This document shows positions 62,291 through 64,000 of a stretch of 64,000 bases of DNA, one piece after another. Numbering within the stretch: the stretch's first letter is position 1; the number at the start of each line of letters is the position of its first letter. The translations under genes and the position numbers were made by a program. Source of the DNA: Parahaliea mediterranea. GTDB lineage: Bacteria > Pseudomonadota > Gammaproteobacteria > Pseudomonadales > Halieaceae. A model generated the notes under the pieces. It was given only the letters and a program-made list of their open reading frames with translations, did no database searches and was not told the origin of the DNA. The stretch covers positions 620,001 to 684,000 of the forward strand of contig NZ_QEWO01000001.1 of NCBI RefSeq assembly GCF_003402235.1, in the 5' to 3' direction.

Positions 62291-63308
62291 AGGCGCCGGG
62301 GGCTACGCCGGTCCAGCGATGGAAGGCGCGGGAAAAGCTGCTGGTGTCGGAAAACCCGAGCAGAAAGGCAATTTCCGTCAGTGACGGCCGGGGCTTGCGC
62401 GACAGGTAGGAGCAGGCCAGTTCGCAGCGGGTCTCGTTGAGCAGCTGGTTGAACGAGGTGTCTTCGGCGCTTAATTTGCGCTGCAGGCTGCGCACGCTCA
62501 TGCCCAGTTCCCGTGCGTAGTGCTCGTGGCCGAGGGTGCCGCCTGGCATATCGCGCACCAGCAGGTTGCGCAGGCGGGTGGCAACGCTGTCGCGCTCCAG
62601 TTGCTTGAGGTAATCCTCGATCACCCGGTCGCTGGAGCGGGCCAGGTTTTCGTTGCCCCATTCCAGGGGTTGCTCCAGGTCTGCCCGGTCGAACACCATC
62701 TCGTAGCGCGGGGCGCCAAAGTGGATGGGCGAGCGGAAGAATTCCCGGAACGGGGTTTCATCGGCGCAGCGCTTGCGCATCAGGGCCACCGACAGGGGGG
62801 CGAAATCCCGCCCTTTGATTTTGCGCGACGAGCGCAGAATCAGCGACAGGATGGCCTCCATGGCCTCCAGCGAGGGGCCGTGCTCCGGGGTGACCGCCTC
62901 CCAGCTCAGCACCACGGTATCGCCCCGGTTTTCCAGGCCCACCCGGGCGGCGTCGGACACCATAGGGTTAAAGCGCGCCACCCGCTGCAGGGCCTCCAAC
63001 AGCGTGGTGCTGGCCATAAAGGCATAGCCCAGGGCGTGAAAGGTGTTCTGGTTGGAGTAACAGGGCACCCACAGGCCCAGGGTTTCATCCTCCAGGGCCT
63101 GCACGCTCAGCTGCCACAGGCGGGTGGTGGCATCCAGGGGCAGGCGGGCGTCCGGGTCCGCCAGTTGCTCCGGGGTCAGGCCCGACTGCTGCAGCAGCAG
63201 GTCGGCATTGCAGCCCTGGTCCGCCAGCGCCACCAGCAGGACTTTCATCCAGCTGCTGATGACAGTGGGGTGGCGCTCGCTGTCAGGGATGCAATGTGGC
63301 TGTGGCAT
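62280..63308 (-). CDS. AraC-family regulator with Arabinose_bd-like domain
   Basis: The 342-residue protein has an N-terminal ligand domain of the OruR/ArgR type ('LLQQSGLTPEQLADPDARLPLDATTRLWQLSVQALEDETLGL', 'TFHALGYAFMASTTLLEALQRVARF'). The C-terminal AraC double HTH ends 'PSLTEIAFLLGFSDTSSFSRAFHRWTGVAPGAY'. It is divergent from the HMG-CoA reductase gene by 113 bp and coupled to the FkbM gene; either could be its target. Confidence 0.92.
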   Translation of the reverse strand: MPQPHCIPDSERHPTVISSWMKVLLVALADQGCNADLLLQQSGLTPEQLADPDARLPLDATTRLWQLSVQALEDETLGLWVPCYSNQNTFHALGYAFMASTTLLEALQRVARFNPMVSDAARVGLENRGDTVVLSWEAVTPEHGPSLEAMEAILSLILRSSRKIKGRDFAPLSVALMRKRCADETPFREFFRSPIHFGAPRYEMVFDRADLEQPLEWGNENLARSSDRVIEDYLKQLERDSVATRLRNLLVRDMPGGTLGHEHYARELGMSVRSLQRKLSAEDTSFNQLLNETRCELACSYLSRKPRPSLTEIAFLLGFSDTSSFSRAFHRWTGVAPGAYAP

Positions 63309-63421
63309 CTTCGGTCATTAAGTTGGCGTAAATGGACATGCGGAGCATGCCGGGCTTGTATACCGTAGACCTCGCTGCGATGTCCACACGAGACCGATAA
63401 TAACGGAGATTGAACCAGCTT

Positions 63422-64000
63422 ATGAGCAGTGCACGCCTGCCACGCGACAGCGACAACGACTACACCCACGAGGCCGCCGCCCGGCGCCGTGCCTTTATTG
63501 AGTCCCAGGGCCAGTGCAGCCTTGAGCACGTTGGCAGCTATTCCTTTGACCCGGCCACCCTGCCCGGCAATATCGAGAATTTCACCGGGGTGGTGCAGAT
63601 GCCGCTGGGCTACGCCGGCCCGCTGCGGGTGATTGGCGAGCACGCCCACGGCGAATTCTACGTTCCCATGGCCACCACCGAGGGCACCCTGGTGGCCAGC
63701 TACAGCCGCGGCATGCGCCTGACCCGCGAGGCCGGCGGCGTCACCACCACCGTGGTGGACGACGCCATGCAGCGCTCGCCGGTGTTCGCCTTTGACGACG
63801 CCCGCGGCGCCCGCGAATTCGGCCACTGGATCAACCAGCACTTCACCGACATCAAGGCCGCGGCAGAATCCACCACCCGCAGCGGCCGGCTACGCAATAT
63901 CGAGCAGTACGCCGCCAGCCGCATGCTCTACCTGCGCTTCAACTACACCACTGGCGATGCCGCCGGGCAAAACCTGTGTGGCAAGGCCACCTTCGCCGCC
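63422..64000 (+). CDS. Hydroxymethylglutaryl-CoA reductase, 5' part (runs off the window)
   Basis: The frame opens at the ATG at 63422 and is still open at 64000 (193 codons). 'NIENFTGVVQMPLGYAGPLRV', 'GEFYVPMATTEGTLVASYSRGMRLTREAGG' and 'TTGDAAGQNL' correspond to the HMG-CoA reductase motifs ENxxGxxxxPxGxAGPL, TTEGxLVAS and DAxGxN. The TTEG Glu is one of the catalytic acids. The enzyme makes mevalonate from HMG-CoA. The active-site Lys and His lie beyond the window edge. The N-terminus has no membrane segment. Confidence 0.88.
   Translation, partial: MSSARLPRDSDNDYTHEAAARRRAFIESQGQCSLEHVGSYSFDPATLPGNIENFTGVVQMPLGYAGPLRVIGEHAHGEFYVPMATTEGTLVASYSRGMRLTREAGGVTTTVVDDAMQRSPVFAFDDARGAREFGHWINQHFTDIKAAAESTTRSGRLRNIEQYAASRMLYLRFNYTTGDAAGQNLCGKATFAA

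Overview
The window is GC-rich chromosomal DNA of a gammaproteobacterium. Three tandem TonB-dependent receptors of the 'EEVVVTAQKREESSQDTPISI' type, LipA, QueD, a HupE/UreJ-parvulin pair and a bacterial HMG-CoA reductase together suggest a marine Halieaceae/Cellvibrionales-like host. That assignment is inference from protein character, not a measured phylogeny.

Left host flank (1-11.8 kb): the end of a DUF1214-like gene, lipA (-), a TetR regulator (+), then three full-length paralogous TonB-dependent receptors in tandem (2.45-10.68 kb). Each receptor has its own intrinsic terminator, and the second and third share a duplicated 5' leader. An outer-membrane beta-barrel gene (-) follows.

Prophage (11,806-52,005, about 40 kb): a complete-looking temperate siphophage with an HK97-type head, inserted in the 3' end of a tRNA-Asp gene. 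A 29-bp direct repeat marks attL and attR. Four copies of AAGTTGCCCA, two near each end, look like integrase arm sites. The map is lambda-like. A CI/YdaS-Cro switch at 43.1-44.0 kb has three operators exactly 24 bp apart, and a second operator pair lies on the early promoter at 45.5 kb. One arm runs leftward (-): cro, replication (DUF1376 protein, DnaB-like ATPase, NinG), HNH, terminase, protease, capsid, portal, connectors, tail genes (with a -1 programmed frameshift), tail tip and lysis genes, ending at 17.2 kb. The other arm runs rightward (+): small genes, RecE-like nuclease, putative annealing protein, RdgC, AraC-type DNA-binding protein, Xis-like protein and integrase. In the excised circle it continues across attP into the accessory cassette at 12.0-17.2 kb. 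That cassette carries DUF1643, DUF3268, an Acb2-family (anti-CBASS cyclic-nucleotide sponge) gene, an HNH endonuclease and DUF551. The two arms converge with an 8-bp gap at 17.2 kb. Beside the repressor are possible lysogenic-conversion genes: a zinc-ribbon/membrane-protein pair and a YecR-like lipoprotein.

Right host flank (52-64 kb): tRNA-Asp and tRNA-Val, queD, an AT-rich 500-bp gap with two perfect DnaA-box matches, a LysE exporter, a DUF3301 protein, a TetR regulator, an alpha/beta hydrolase, a lipoprotein, an MltB-type transglycosylase, HupE/UreJ plus parvulin, a crotonase, a nitroreductase, an FkbM methyltransferase, an AraC regulator, and the 5' part of an HMG-CoA reductase gene running off the window.
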